Below are positions 1 to 11,448 of a stretch of DNA of 64,000 nt, piece after piece. A program made the position numbers and the translations under genes. The notes below the pieces were generated by a model. It was given only the letters and a program-made list of their open reading frames with translations. It was not told where the DNA came from and ran no database searches. Source of the DNA: Sisyra terminalis (taxonomy: Eukaryota > Arthropoda > Insecta > Neuroptera > Sisyridae); assembly GCA_958496175.1 (NCBI GenBank), contig OY292276.1, forward strand, positions 50,109,080 through 50,173,079. Reading direction: 5' to 3'. Position 1 is the first letter of the stretch. Every line of letters begins with the position of its first letter.

Positions 1-299
1 CTTTTGCCTAATATACGCACTAAGCAGTATGGTTTGCTGGTTACGTATATTAGGCATGTGTATTACGCGTAATGGATAACATACAGTATTCTTTTGGTGG
101 TATTTAACGGAACTAAACAATCTCCTAATTTAATGATACAAAAATAAACCAAGAGGGATACTACAATTCTTCCGGTGTCAAAATTTAACGACGGATTCTT
201 ATAGATCTCGACGAAATTAAACGAAAATGAAGAATAAAATTTTTCGATATCTCGCATAGTTTACGAAATATAAATACTTGTACTTGCACCAATTTTGTG
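1..299. other. No recognisable feature
   Basis: AT-rich sequence. A 64-codon minus-strand frame at 63-257 has no motif or splice context and is taken as chance. Confidence 0.5.
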
Positions 300-307
300 C
301 TAAAAAA

Positions 308-503
308 TTATAAATGAGGGGTCCAGGGGCAAAGCCTCAGAGAGGGTTGGGAGGCAAAACTTCCCCAAAAAAAGATTTTTTTATATAATAATGGCCGGAC
401 TTATGCGCGAATAAAACTAATAATAAACTCGAAAATGCTATACCACCAGATATGAGCGATGCTCCCAACCCTTACCGGGGTTTCACCCCTGGACTCCTTA
501 TTT
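308..503. repeat. Foldback (inverted-repeat) element
   Basis: About 40 bp at 313-353 (GGGGTCCAGGGG, then GGGTTGGGAGG) is repeated in inverted orientation at 459-500 (CTCCCAACCC, then CCCCTGGACTCC), around a 105 bp AT-rich centre. The G-rich arms stand out from the AT-rich background. No target duplication was recognised. Arm-like sequence recurs near 39262-39300. This is a MITE-type or foldback element of unknown superfamily. Confidence 0.55.
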
Positions 504-717
504 TTGATATATTATTTTAAAATACTATATCAAATTTATTATACATTATACTAAGAATAATACAAAAATTATATTTTTCAACTGTCTATTGATAGTTGAG
601 AATAAATAGTATTTTCTGCCTAGTACTTGTATTAGACAAAGGCGTTGCGTTTTTCACGAATTAGGCACTCTTTTTGCCGATTTCATGTAATATGCAATTT
701 CACAAACTCAGCGTAAC

Positions 718-985
718 ATATATGAACCGTTTATTTTGAAAGTGAGTTAAGTCCATTTCAAGAACAATCCCTATAGTATTATCATTTTTAACCATAGGAA
801 CATAAGATACTAAGGAGGAGGGAATAATTGACATTTTTGTTAACAACGAAAATGAAATCAGTAATTTCTGAAAACTTAACAGTTAATAATTAACATACTT
901 TGTTCTAGTTACAAGAAGAAGAATCACCATATAGGCCGTCCTGGAAATGGACTTACGCCACTTTCAAAATAAACGAGTCATATAT
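718..985. mobile_element. MITE family A, copy 1 (268 bp)
   Basis: Bounded by inverted repeats of about 42 bp: ATATATGAACCGTTTATTTT through AAGTCCATTTC on the left, and the complement of GAAATGGACTTACGCC through AACGAGTCATATAT on the right. The interior is shared with copies at 17056-17317 (inverted) and 17939-18207 (direct), and a 37 bp end fragment is at 52362-52398. It is non-coding. The flanking TATA on each side could be a short target duplication or part of the repeat. Confidence 0.8.
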
Positions 986-992
986 TGATAAT

Positions 993-1233
993 ATATACAA
1001 CATTGTTTCCTAACCTGTGGTCCGCGGACCCCTGGGGGTCCGCGAGCCTATGTTTGGTGGTCCGCGAGCCCCCATTTGAAAAAGTTTGTTTTTTGTTTTT
1101 CAATTTAATGAAGGAATACAAAATATAATATTGACCCAAAATTGCACCTTTTTTTCACTCAGGGGTCCTTGGCATTATGCTTGATTTCCTTGGCGGTCCG
1201 CGTTGAAAAAGGTTAGGAACCGCTGATATACAA
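993..1233. mobile_element. hAT-type MITE with 8 bp target duplication
   Basis: The element 1001-1225 is flanked by a perfect 8 bp direct repeat, ATATACAA, at 993-1000 and 1226-1233. The right end reads GGTTAGGAACCGCTG and the left CATTGTTTCCTAACC, giving degenerate hAT-style ends (CAGNGGTTCC). Inside is a G+C-rich stretch with repeated GGTCCGCG motifs at both ends. An 8 bp duplication and this end sequence are diagnostic of the hAT superfamily. At 225 bp there is no room for a transposase, so it is non-autonomous. Confidence 0.88.
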
Positions 1234-2732
1234 TATAAATACTTTAAAAGTAAAACATCGATGTATGAAAAAATCGATGTACTCTACATCGATGTAGGCA
1301 TCGATGGCAAAAGTGCGAAAATGCAACTATGCACATTTAAGCAATGCTATGCTTTTCCGTTTTTTTTATTTTATGGAAAACTTATATATTCTTTTAAACG
1401 GATTCAAATGTTTCGTTTAAGAACTGAAAGAAAGAAATAACTTTGTCTCTAAATTCTTATTTAGAAAGCTCATATTTTCTCAAGGGGAATCCAAGAATTA
1501 TATAAATTATATGCACCAATCATACAATATACAACGTTACCTTCATGGTTACTCCGGCACAAAAACCTAATGGTTCACGATTCAATGAAAAATGGTCATT
1601 TCTCTTACCTGAAACAAACAGAAAATGGGATTTAATTACAGAAAAAAAATAGTCAAGAAAATTTTCTCTCTTAAAATTTATACTTCATACAAAACCAGCA
1701 CTATAATATCGATGTGTTCAATAAAAACAATGACGGGTCACGTAACATCTCTCTATATCTTCATTTTATCGGACCCAAAGTGGGTCAAATCGAAAGACTC
1801 ATCATCCTTTTTCTTTTTGGGTCTTGAAACCGAGATGGTCATGTTTGTAGTCTTGTTTTAATGGTCGTCGTTTGTTTGTTTTTAATAGAAGACGTCGGAT
1901 GACAGAATAAAGATATGAATTTAATGATTCTTAATCTGTGTTATATATTTTAATGACATCAAACACATAAAATTCATTCCTCATTTACAGTAAAATGATA
2001 ATCATTTCATTCTTGCATTATCTAATAAAATCACTGACAATTAATAAGAGCAATTGACTCAACTTAGACGTGGATGATTCGCCACGAAATTTCATTTAGG
2101 TCAAATCGATTTCACTCGCAAATGTATCGATACATCAATTATATTGATCCCAATATTTCAAATTGGAAACATTAATAACTTATTTATTTGACTAATTAGA
2201 AAATCAAACTCTTAAAAGAGATACATGTCAATTGAGTCATCTCTAAATACTTTTTAATTATCATTAGTTAAAATTTCACAAAAAAATATTTGTAAGTTTT
2301 TACGGTAATTTTTCAGTTCATTACACTTCAGCTTTCACTTATTATCACTAATGTCGTTTGAATCTTGAGATCAAAAAAAAAATGAATTTTATTAAAAATG
2401 GTGAACTAATTGCGGAAATTTTGTTATTAAAATAAGTGCAGAGGAAAGAAAGTGAGATGTAAATGCAGAGGAGGGTTTGAATTAAGATATACATAGCTTT
2501 TTAATTGGATTCATAGTAATTTTGTCGGTAGTTATTTACGTTTACGTTGAAAGAAATTTTTTTAAAAGTATCGTATCTTTGATTAACAAATATTGTGGTC
2601 AACCAATTATTAACTATATTCTTAAATTTACCCCTTAAATTGAGATACCTTTAAGTTAAATCATCCCCTGTTAAAAAAGGCACTTCGAAATCACTACAAT
2701 TAAAATGCCATTAATAACTTTAAACGGCTTCT
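1234..2732. other. AT-rich spacer with a CATCGATG-rich patch
   Basis: No gene seen. At 1251-1320 the motif CATCGATGT recurs in both orientations; its complement matches 59775-59850, so both are probably fragments of one short dispersed repeat. The 78-codon frame at 1625-1861 has no supporting context. Confidence 0.4.
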
Positions 2733-3532
2733 AATGTCTTTTAAAGGGTTTTTGAACATTTAAATTGACTTTTAATGCCTTTTTTTAACAGGATTACTCT
2801 TGATTCTTATTTGTATGGATATAATGCATGGACATATTGAAAAGCGTTTTTTTTTGGTTTCTTTCGAAAAGTTCAAGAACTATTATAAATAGTTGTTCAA
2901 TAACTTTTAATATCTAAAGTTGCCTTAATATAGAAAAAAAAGGTTTAAAATCAAACGTTTTCCGTTGAATTTCCAATCGAAACATACCAAAGGAAAATAA
3001 ATATTTGCTAAAAAATGTTTTTTCGAAAAGTTTCTGAGTTTTGTTTGGATGTAAAAAACATCTGCTGAACTTAAAGCTAGGATATTTTAATCGTTTTTAA
3101 AGTATGTTGTGTTAAAAGGGACTACATACATATTTTCCTTTTTCTTAAATTAATTTGGATAATAAATACATTATCTGATTCCCTAAGAATTGTACCTAAT
3201 ATACCTAATACGTTATGAAACTTAGGACATAAATAGTGTACAAAGTAACTAAAAAGCATGTTTTTATATATGTTAAAAAGTAACTTATGATAAAAATTTA
3301 AGTTCATATTGCTAAGAGTAACTGGATATCTTAAGTAACTTCAGATATTTTTTAAAAACTTTTCTAGTATGTCTAGTATCTAGAATCTAGATACTATTCC
3401 AGAGTATTTTTGATAACTCCTATGAAAACTATAGATACTTGCTTCTTAATGGTTTAACTTAAAATTAAACACCAAACAGCTTATTTTGGACTTCAAAAAA
3501 TAAATTTGGATTTAAGTTTCCTGTATTAACAT
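2733..3532 (+). repeat. Tandem duplication, copy 1
   Basis: Copy 1 of a head-to-tail duplication (copy 2 at 3533-4426). Shared landmarks in order are TTTTTTAACAGG(A/G)TTACTC, CTATTATAAATAGTTGTTCAA, TATGAAACTTAGGA, TCTAGAATCTAGAT and CACCAAA(C/T)AGCTTATT. Copy 1 keeps about 180 bp (about 2933-3115) that is missing from copy 2. The copies differ at many sites, so the duplication is old. It contains the empty insertion site for the palindromic element found in copy 2. Confidence 0.8.
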
Positions 3533-4426
3533 TATGTCTTCTAAAGGATTTTTTGAATATTTAAAACTTATATTTGATCTATAAATGACTTGTAATGCTT
3601 TTTTTTAACAGGGTTACTCATGATTCATATTTGTAAGAATATATCGCATGAAAATATTGAAAAACGTTTCTTTTTTTGGTAAAAATATTCAGAGGACTAG
3701 GATCAAATAATAATCAGTCAAAACTATTTATTACATGCGCGATGTTTCGGCCTGGTTATTGAGCCTTCCGGGGGTCAACCGGGCCGAAATGTCACGCATG
3801 TAATAAATAATTTTGATTGAATATTATTTGATCCTAGTCCTCTGAATATTTTTACCAACTTATCATCATCGAGAATCTGAAACTCTACAATAGTTTATTT
3901 TTTTGGTTTCTTCTGAAAAGTTCAAAAACTATTATAAATAGTTGTTCAATGGCTTTTAATATCTAAAGTTTGCCTTAATGTTGATTATATTAATTACCGA
4001 TAGAAAATATTTTCCTTTTTCCTAAATTAACTTAAATACGAAATATATAATCTGGTTACCTAATATCTACACCTAATACATTATGAAACTTAGGATATAA
4101 ATAGATAGTATTCAAAGTAACTAAAAAAATATATTTTTAAATATGTTAAAAGATAACTTAAGATACGAAGTTAAGCTCATATTATTAAGAGTTACTGGAA
4201 ACCTAAAGTAACTTTAGATATTTTTTAAAAAAATAATTTATTTAGTATCTAAAATCTAGATGCTTTTCCTCCAAAGTATCTTTGATAGCTCCGATGAAAA
4301 CTATAGAACTTAGCTTTTAATGATTTGGGATATAAAAGGAAAGATTTATTGTTCGCAAAGTTACACACCAAATAGCTTATTATTGTACTTCAAAATAAAG
4401 GATTTAGGTACCTTTTATTAACATAT
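3533..4426 (+). repeat. Tandem duplication, copy 2, carrying an insertion
   Basis: Second copy of the 2733-3532 sequence, starting immediately after it. It is interrupted at 3678-3892 by a palindromic retroposon and has lost an internal segment present in copy 1. Confidence 0.8.
3666..3904 (+). mobile_element. Palindromic Penelope-like element FB1 with target duplication
   Basis: The element is 3678-3892. Two arms of about 75 bp (GGTAAAAATATTCAGAGGAC and its complement ending at 3856) face each other across a G+C-rich centre, followed by a 36 nt single-copy tail (3857-3892). Flanks GTTTCTTTTTTT (3666-3677) and GTTTATTTTTTT (3893-3904) match at 11 of 12 positions. Copy 1 of the surrounding tandem duplication lacks the insert, confirming the limits. 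The centre keeps GGCCGAAAC on the minus strand, as in the hammerhead-bearing elements, but its CTGANGA box has decayed to CCCCGGA. A shorter relative lies at 11707-11822. Confidence 0.75.
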
Positions 4427-5870
4427 CAGTCAGAGCAAAAATTAAATTTAAATTTCTGGTGGTTATATTCAACAGTTTCTCAAGGTACGAATAATAACCG
4501 TAGCACTATATTATTTTAGTTACCAAACGGAAATACTTCAAAAAAACCCAAAGAAATTGTCTTCAAAGTATTTTATCTTCTCAATTATTTATGCCAATTA
4601 TACAAAGTGGCGTGAATTATTAATTCAAATATATTGATTAAAATATTGTTTTGAAATTGGTATTTTTCAAATTAAACGGTCTCTTGTATTTCTAATTTGT
4701 CACGATTCATTATAATATTGTAATGTCCCAGAAACATTCACCATTCTAATTATCCGATGTTTTCTTAAAAAATTGAGCCATTTTTTTCGAGAAATGTATA
4801 TTTAGTAAATAAAAATGGTACCTCATTGAGTCGTCTTCGAAAGTAATTTGTACAAGTTTCACAGATTGCATCAGTAACGATTTTCTATAATATTAATTAT
4901 GTGGAAAGTGAATGGACAATTTACTTGTAATTTGCATGTATGCGATAGTTTATGAGACTTGTATAAAAAATTTTCTGGATCGTATAGAAAAAGTGGATAA
5001 TCATAAATCAAAGTTGAGTGATAACTTGTATATTTGGTTTTAAGTTATTCAGGTAATTTTTTCATGAAGTCAAATAATTTTTATTTTTATGTAATTGCCA
5101 AGCATTAATGATATTATATCATATAGTCAACAAGAACTTTACTTCCGTCTCCGTCCAAAAATTTGTAAATATCAAATAGTTACGAATTTTCTTATCTTAT
5201 TAATGCGATATGCAAATCTATGATGTAATATTGTCAGTCTTACGACCACAATTCATTAATATTTTAGTTCTTATATAATAAACGATTGATATTTCTCAAA
5301 TGATTAAACTAAAATTTAGTTACCTACATCGTCGAAAATTCTCAAAGGAAATTCTTTACTTTGTGAAAATTTTCATATCTAATCGTTTATGAAAGTATTG
5401 GTTGTATTTTTCGTCAATCATATGTGATATTTTTAAATATGTTATTAACAAACATTGATGGGAGATAAAACGCTATTTAGGTATGACGTTTCGATAGATT
5501 CTTTATTCAAAATTATTATTTAACAGTTATGAACAGTTGTAAAAGAATCTGATTTATATCAAATGATTAAGTATTGGACAGGTATTTGATAAGACTACTA
5601 TTAAATTTTTCACAAAAATGTACTGTTGGCACTTAAAAAGAAAAATTGCTACAGCCTATGTTATTTTTCAAAATGAAAGATTAATATCTTAAGTTTTCGC
5701 ATAGTAAATAGGGTATGAATGATTAAATAACTTATGAATAAACTTTATCATTTTAATCAAAAAAATAAGCTGAAACATTTTGTCATTTTGATTGGGTTTT
5801 ATGATTATCATTTTTAATAAAGACGGGAAAAATGTTCAGTTGGAAATTTTTTTTTTTTTGAAGTTCAATA
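4427..5870. other. No recognisable feature
   Basis: AT-rich single-copy-looking DNA with scattered poly-T runs. No open frame, RNA gene or repeat was recognised. Confidence 0.5.
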
Positions 5871-5877
5871 ACCAATT

Positions 5878-6136
5878 TTAAAGAATGTTTTTCGCAATAA
5901 ATATCAATGGGTTATACCGGTCGACACGATTTTTGGGTCTGACTTTTAGATGTGGAATTCGGGTTGCTCCATCGTTGCCAATAAAGGAAAAAAAATCATC
6001 AAAGTTTCGATATTTTAAGCAATTGTTGACGCGGTATAAGCTTGGATCAGGAACGTCGAGATTTTCAGAACTGAAGAGAACTATTCCGAATGGGTACGTC
6101 TTGTTCACTCGAACGCAATTTGTACGTAAATTTTAA
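5878..6136. other. Region open on both strands, identity unknown
   Basis: G+C is higher than in the flanks. An 83-codon plus frame (5885-6136) and a 76-codon minus frame (6108-5878) overlap almost fully. The minus frame is moderately more protein-like (mixed hydrophobic and charged residues, no low complexity; includes GNDGATRIPHLKVRPKNRVD). I recognise no domain. It may be a decayed transposon or an orphan exon. Neither strand has a clear start context or a convincing splice pair. Confidence 0.2.
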
Positions 6137-6140
6137 CATT

Positions 6141-7033
6141 GCAGAAATGAAGTAGCGACTGTTATTTACAAATATGTATTTGTATTATAATATGTAAAAT
6201 TAAATTTCGTCTCAAGTCCATTTTAGCACACCCACAATCTGCCAACATTGCATTTTCGACTTTGTTTTTAATTTAATTCGCGATATTTTTGTAAATTCAA
6301 TATGGTATACAATATGGTATCAAAATGTAATATGGTATAATTCTTTCATTTGTGGGTAAATTTTTATTATGGATCGATTTAATCGCGAATTCACAATTTA
6401 AGAGTCAATCACTTATGCATACCAATTACCTAATGAAGAAGTTGGGAAACTGATGATAAGTGTACAAAAATTAAAAAAAATATCTCAAAAATGAGAATAT
6501 ATATAACTATAAACTCAGAATATTAACTAATATTAAATAACTTAACTAATATATATAACTTAATATTAAATCAGAATATTAACTATAAATGAATATTTGG
6601 TGTTTTTCGGCATCTAGTATGAAAATCCATATATTAAAATAGAACCTCATAAAAAAAGGGTTTTTTTGTCGACCTTTGTTTTTTTTTTCTGGCAAGGAGT
6701 TTAACGTTATTGTCGCAAAAAACTTTGAAACAAAAGATTAATTCCTTGAAAATTTAGTTCTTCAACTTGCTAGATTTTTAACTAAAAATGCATTTCCTTG
6801 GGTGCATCAATGATTTTCTTTTGCATTAAGTAGTGGAAATAAGTATTCCTAATTCTATGGTGTAGTTAATAAAAAGGGTATTAAACATTGATTATTATTC
6901 ATTCCAATTTCTCAAACGATATTGGTAACATTTATCAATTCAGGAGCCACAAAATTATTTTAAAATTAGCAGAAGAAAACTTGGAAAAAAAAACATTATA
7001 AATAAAATCATATTAGATTTTTTGGATTTGTAC
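6141..7033. other. No recognisable feature
   Basis: AT-rich, with a local direct repetition of ATTAACTAATAT-like words around 6520-6585. Confidence 0.5.
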
Positions 7034-7377
7034 AATATATAATATATTTGTGGTCTTATTTACACAATAGTTTATAACAGTAAACTAAAACATAAATTTG
7101 AACAAAAAGTTCAAACAAATGTATTACTAACGTATTGCCAAGATACGTATTTCGATTGCTAAGCAAACTTCCTCAGTTCTACTCATCACATAGCAGTTAC
7201 GGAGCAATCCAATACTACTTGAAGATCACTGAGGAAGATTGCTTGGCAACCGAAATACGTATCTGGGCAATACGTCAGTAATACATTTGTTTGAACTTAT
7301 AGTTCAAATTTATGTTTATAGTTTACTTTTGTTAATTATATTATATTAATAAGACCACCATGTGTTTAATATATAAT
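7034..7377. mobile_element. Palindromic Penelope-like element with hammerhead-like cores (decayed copy)
   Basis: Inverted arms at about 7045-7195 and 7215-7365 share AAACATAAATTTGAAC, GTATTAC, GATACGTATTTCG and the core region with the elements at 46028 and 50058, so it belongs to that family. Plus strand: CTGAGGA (7229-7235), stem II around AGATTGC/GCAACC, GAAA (7252-7255), ATACGTAT (7255-7262), then C. The minus core is at 7176-7143. U7 of CUGAUGA is G in both arms; position 7 is the tolerant base of the consensus. AATATATAAT occurs at both ends (7034-7043, 7368-7377), but it is low-complexity and only a weak target-duplication candidate. No tail was identified. Confidence 0.65.
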
Positions 7378-7463
7378 TTAAATATAATAAATAAATTAGA
7401 AGACATTTCAGATTGTTTAAGATCGTTTTTTTTATATTTAATATTTTTACTATTCAATTAGCT

Positions 7464-7493
7464 ACGTTTCGTTACATATCGTAACTTCATCAG
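7464..7493 (-). ncRNA. Hammerhead-ribozyme-like core (left arm, opposite strand)
   Basis: Mirror copy of the 7585 motif in the left arm. Read on the minus strand: CTGATGA, stem II GTTAC/GTAAC with a slightly altered loop, GAAA, ACGT. Both strands of the element therefore encode one core each. Confidence 0.45.
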
Positions 7494-7584
7494 GCTTCTT
7501 GATTCACAAAAATAATATTTTCAATTTAAATTCAATAAATAAAAAATTTTAATTTGAAAATATTATTTTTGTGAATCAAGAAGC

Positions 7585-7617
7585 CTGATGAAGTTACGAT
7601 ACGTAACGAAACGTAGC
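7585..7617 (+). ncRNA. Hammerhead-ribozyme-like core (right arm)
   Basis: CTGATGA, stem II of 6 bp with ATA loop, GAAA, then ACGT|A. Sequence before the core (AAGC) can pair with GCT after the predicted cleavage base, giving stem I. ACGT can only form stem III by pairing with a second copy, as in dimeric hammerheads. The extra A between A9 and stem II is non-canonical. Confidence 0.5.
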
Positions 7618-7732
7618 TAATTGAATAGTAAAAATATTAAATATAAAAAAAACGATCTTAAACAATCTGAATTGTCTTCTTTTTTAAAAAATAAAAGCCG
7701 AGATCTGAATTTTATCATCTATAATAAATAAA

Positions 7733-10223
7733 ATTTTAAAAATTGGTAATAGTACCGGATAAAATTTTTTAGAAAAATGGATTTTAAGTACTTTTTTTCA
7801 GAAACTTCTGCTGTAATAATAACATATAAAGGAAAATTTTAGGAAAAGTAGATAAGAGAAAATCATATTGAATAATTGCTATAGCTAATATAAAATCATA
7901 AAATACAAATAATTTTTTGTCATTCTAAAAATTTCAAATTTTAAGTTTTACTTGATTGTCGTAACCAAAAGAATTGCAATTACAGCATAACGAAAATAAA
8001 CCATTTCTTTAACTAATTTTTTTTCACATTATTATTTAATGCGAATAAAATAGAGAATATTTTTGTGGTCATGCACGTTATTCATTCGTGATTTATTTCA
8101 CAGAACTATTGGTTGTTGCAGCAGCAAATGAAAAAAAAAAATGTCCGATAAATCGTGTGCTATACTTTTGATTTTTTGCCACAAATCACGGTTTTGGTGT
8201 TTCACGAAAGTAAAAGTAAAAAAAATTGCAAGTTTTCCACTGAAAGTTACTACGACTAATTAAATTATGAAGAAAAACACTTTTCGTTATTATTGCGTCT
8301 AGCGTTTTTTTTTTTTGCGATGTCGTTTCGAAATCACCTAAAGTAATTCCAGCCTCTTTCAATTCGGAAAAAGTAGAAAAGAAATTGAGAAGAATCGACT
8401 TTATAAATCAAACACAATGATGGAAAACTATCTTAAAACTTTCCTCAAATGGGTCTGTTTAAAACAATGAAGACTGCTAATTATTCATAACTCTTATATA
8501 ACGCGGAAAATTTCCGGTGATGATTTACATGAATATTATGAAATATGCATGCATATAGGCCTATTTTCCTTCGGAAAAAATAACAGAATAATCTGCATCG
8601 AATGTTTTCTGAAAATAAGTTGACCAAATTACATCAAATTGAAAAAAAAACACTTAAATCATCTTCCAAATGTTTAATTATTCGAAAATTTTAAGAATAT
8701 TTTGATCTACATGTCACACTTCACGTGTTAAATATAAAGCGACTCAGGATGGTGCCATTTGGTTTTGGTCTTTTTTTTTCACCAAGTCAAACCCGTTATG
8801 TAACAATTTCAAACATAGTTTTTTAAGTATGAAATTTTTGACAAAACATCGTCACAGATGAAACAAACTAGAACATTTGTAGAACAGAAAATTCTATTGA
8901 AATCATTTTAATAAAAATCCCACTTTAAATAGACATAACATAGAAAAGAAAAACGGGCTTATACTGACTAGGTAAAATCTTAACCTAGGGAAAATACATT
9001 TAACGGATTTTTTTTTATATAAAGACATTATTTGAATTCTTGCATATATGCCATGTAATTATTTTCCTCTGTTAAAACTTTTAGGTACATTTCTTGTAAT
9101 TTTTCAACCATTTTCATTGCGTGATGTAATTGAGGAAAATTCAAACTTATGTGGTTGAATTTTTACCGTTAGTCGTGCAATTTGATTTCAAATTTTCTTT
9201 TTCCACTTCTCTTCTATCAATAAATTTGATTACTTTTTATATTGATATTAAAACTGCATTACAGTTCAAATACGATTATTTCTTCACCAAATTCAAATAG
9301 TTTGAATTGCATTATTTATTTACCAAATTACATACATGAGAAATCAATTTCAAATTTGTGTAATATAATTTTATTAAATGTATTTTTTTACCTGAATTAA
9401 TATTCTAATTCTACTGGAATTAATAGAACCCTAATCGGGGAAACATTCATAACATTTGAGTTCCATTCATATTCTTTTTTTTAAGCTTTTGACTATTTTT
9501 TGTGGATTTTCAACCGTCGAAAACAAGAGGTTCTCAATTCGAAATGTTTTTTTTTATATATGGACAACTAGCAAACATTTTTCACAGGATTGTCCAATTT
9601 AAATCATTTCTTTTTAATTTTTCAAGGTAAATAGGGAAATTAGTTTATTTAGTATTAAAAAATAGAAAACATCATCTAAAGGTAGAAAAATTGGGGTTGA
9701 AGGCTTGAATACTAAGTTAGGATTCAAATTTATTATTTCAACCGTAAAAATACGTTGATTTATTATTTTTCGTGCGCAAAAATGTTAAGGTCATTAAGAA
9801 ATTTCCAACAGTAACTTTAAAGTGCTATAAAAATTTTCTTGAAGCTTTTTGAACTAAAAGTTTTCTTAAATAATAGTTCGTTTGGTTTGACTGATATTAA
9901 CACTTAATATTTTGTTTTCCAGTGATATTAAAATCAAATATTCTAGCATGTTCGTTCGTCTCAAATTGGGATAAATTTTCTGGAAAACCCAACATATACA
10001 TTTGATAAACTATAACTAACTATGGCCAATCAAAAGTGCAAAGCTATTTGAACAAAAATATTCATTTGAAAAAAATAACTTTGGAAAATTATTCTAATTA
10101 ATAGTAGTCGGAAAACTCGAGAAAACCAGTATAAAATTTTCTTGAACTTATACCGAGTGGCGTATGAAAATTGCTAGATTATTCTAAGCGACTTGATCGT
10201 TAAAACAAAGTACACAAAATATA
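7733..10223. other. No recognisable feature (2.5 kb)
   Basis: AT-rich with many homopolymer runs. No frame of interest, palindrome or member of the window's repeat families was seen. Confidence 0.5.
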
Positions 10224-10388
10224 GTTACTCGTGGCCGAGTGGTCAAGCTGACCGCTCCAAAACTGATAGGTGTTGGATTTGAATCCTGTAGCGAGGAAAT
10301 TTTCGATATTTCTCGATTAACGAATTATTTCCGAAACCCTAGAGTCGTTAAATGCTTATGAAACGGTAAATAACAATTTAAAAAAAAC
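10224..10388 (+). mobile_element. tRNA-derived SINE, copy S1
   Basis: The Pol III A box GTGGCCGAGTGG (10232-10243) and B box GGATTTGAATCC form a tRNA-Ser/Leu-like head. They are followed by the family body: GAGGAAATTTTCGATATTTC, AACCCTAGAGTCGTTAAA, GGTAAATAACAATT and an A-rich end. The same body follows the same head at 15637, 29030, 43290 and 57336, and occurs alone at 22363. A SINE of about 170 bp, plus orientation. Confidence 0.85.
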
Positions 10389-11228
10389 ATAAATATTAAA
10401 TCAATGTTCAACAATAGTTTAAATCCTTTATAATAGTTTTGCATTCTTGGTGATAAATTTTGGAGGTTATAACTAACACACTTCTAGCTATCCAATTGGG
10501 CGTTATCCAGTTATCCACAGGAATACCATTTCGGTATTCCCATGGATCAGGCATGGTAGCATGAATCAGAACCATTATGGTCCAATTATTTCACAAAAAC
10601 TCAATAAAAATCCACAGCAAATACAAAAAAATCGGCTTATGTCCCTACTAGGAACTTCAATATCTAGTAACGTTGCATTTTCTAATTGAATTCACAAATA
10701 AATTGGACTATAAGGATTCTGATCCACGCTGACGTACCTGATTCACGAAAATATCGCGAATACCCAACTAAATTTTATGAAATTCTAACATTTAGTAGTA
10801 AAACTCTACAAATATTATATTCCATTTTCTAGAAAACCACAAATGTTTCGAAAATAGAAAAAGACATTAATAAATTAAATATGATCGAAAATTTAATATA
10901 ATGGACTTAAAATGGAAACTTTGTTTTTGTGGGTTATTTTTTAAGATATTAACTTGCCAGTATTTCAATTACCAAGTAATCATCCTTACTTACGTAAAGA
11001 AGGCCGTAAAAATATTTCCTCAAATTCATCGAATTTCATTCGGTAGATATAATTGATATTAATTGACTACTTTGGCAATCGAAATACTAGTAAGGCGTTA
11101 AAATATTTATGGATTTTTTGTTCAATATTTAAGTTTTTAAATGATTTTTGGTTTATTAAATCGCAGAAGATTTGTAGGTACTTCAATTTAGCTACTTCAT
11201 TATACAAATACTCTTTCGCAAAGAAAAT
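10389..11228. other. No recognisable feature
   Basis: AT-rich. GGAATACCATTTCGGTATTCC at 10520-10540 is a perfect 9-10 bp hairpin of unknown role. The 60-codon frame at 11053 is unsupported. Confidence 0.4.
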
Positions 11229-11448
11229 AACATAAAAAATAAAAATTCAGAATATTGTAGACCACATTTATCAATGTTTTCGTTAATTTATTTTAAATCG
11301 CTTATTATTTAAGCATTTATTTTAAGGCGACTTAAAATAAATAAAAGAACACTTTGATAAATTTGGTCTACGATATCCTGAATTATTATTATTTTATTTT
11401 TATTATAAGTACTTATATCTAGAATTGAAAAAACGGAGAACATAAAAA
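11229..11448 (+). mobile_element. Short palindromic Penelope-like element without ribozyme core
   Basis: The element is 11239-11438: arms containing ATTCAG(A/G)ATAT.GTAGACCA face each other (to 11402), then a 36 nt tail (11403-11438), flanked by AACATAAAAA (11229-11238 and 11439-11448). The arm ends resemble those of the element at 23416 (TATCAGGATGTGGTAGACCA), so it looks like a deletion derivative of that subfamily. The centre that should carry the hammerhead-like core is missing. Confidence 0.6.

Larger units (their letters stand above)
7383..7732 (+). mobile_element. Palindromic Penelope-like element with hammerhead-like cores and 13 bp target duplication
   Basis: The element is 7396-7719. 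Arms 7398-7540 and 7548-7680 form a near-perfect palindrome, followed by a 39 nt unpaired tail (7681-7719). A perfect 13 bp repeat TATAATAAATAAA flanks it (7383-7395, 7720-7732); the repeat is AT-rich but its position fits the other family members. Plus-strand core: CTGATGA (7585-7591), one A, stem II GTTACG/CGTAAC (7593-7598/7602-7607), GAAA (7608-7611), self-complementary ACGT (7611-7614), then A. The minus core is at 7493-7464. Palindrome plus tail plus variable duplication is the known Penelope-like layout. There is no reverse transcriptase, so it is non-autonomous. Confidence 0.8.

Noticed and set aside
5460..5520. GACGTTTCGAT as another ribozyme core
   Set aside because: No CTGANGA partner or stem II nearby on either strand.
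10232..10310. Possible genuine tRNA-Ser or tRNA-Leu gene
   Set aside because: The same head plus an identical non-tRNA body recurs at five other places, so it is a SINE head; the acceptor stem does not pair.
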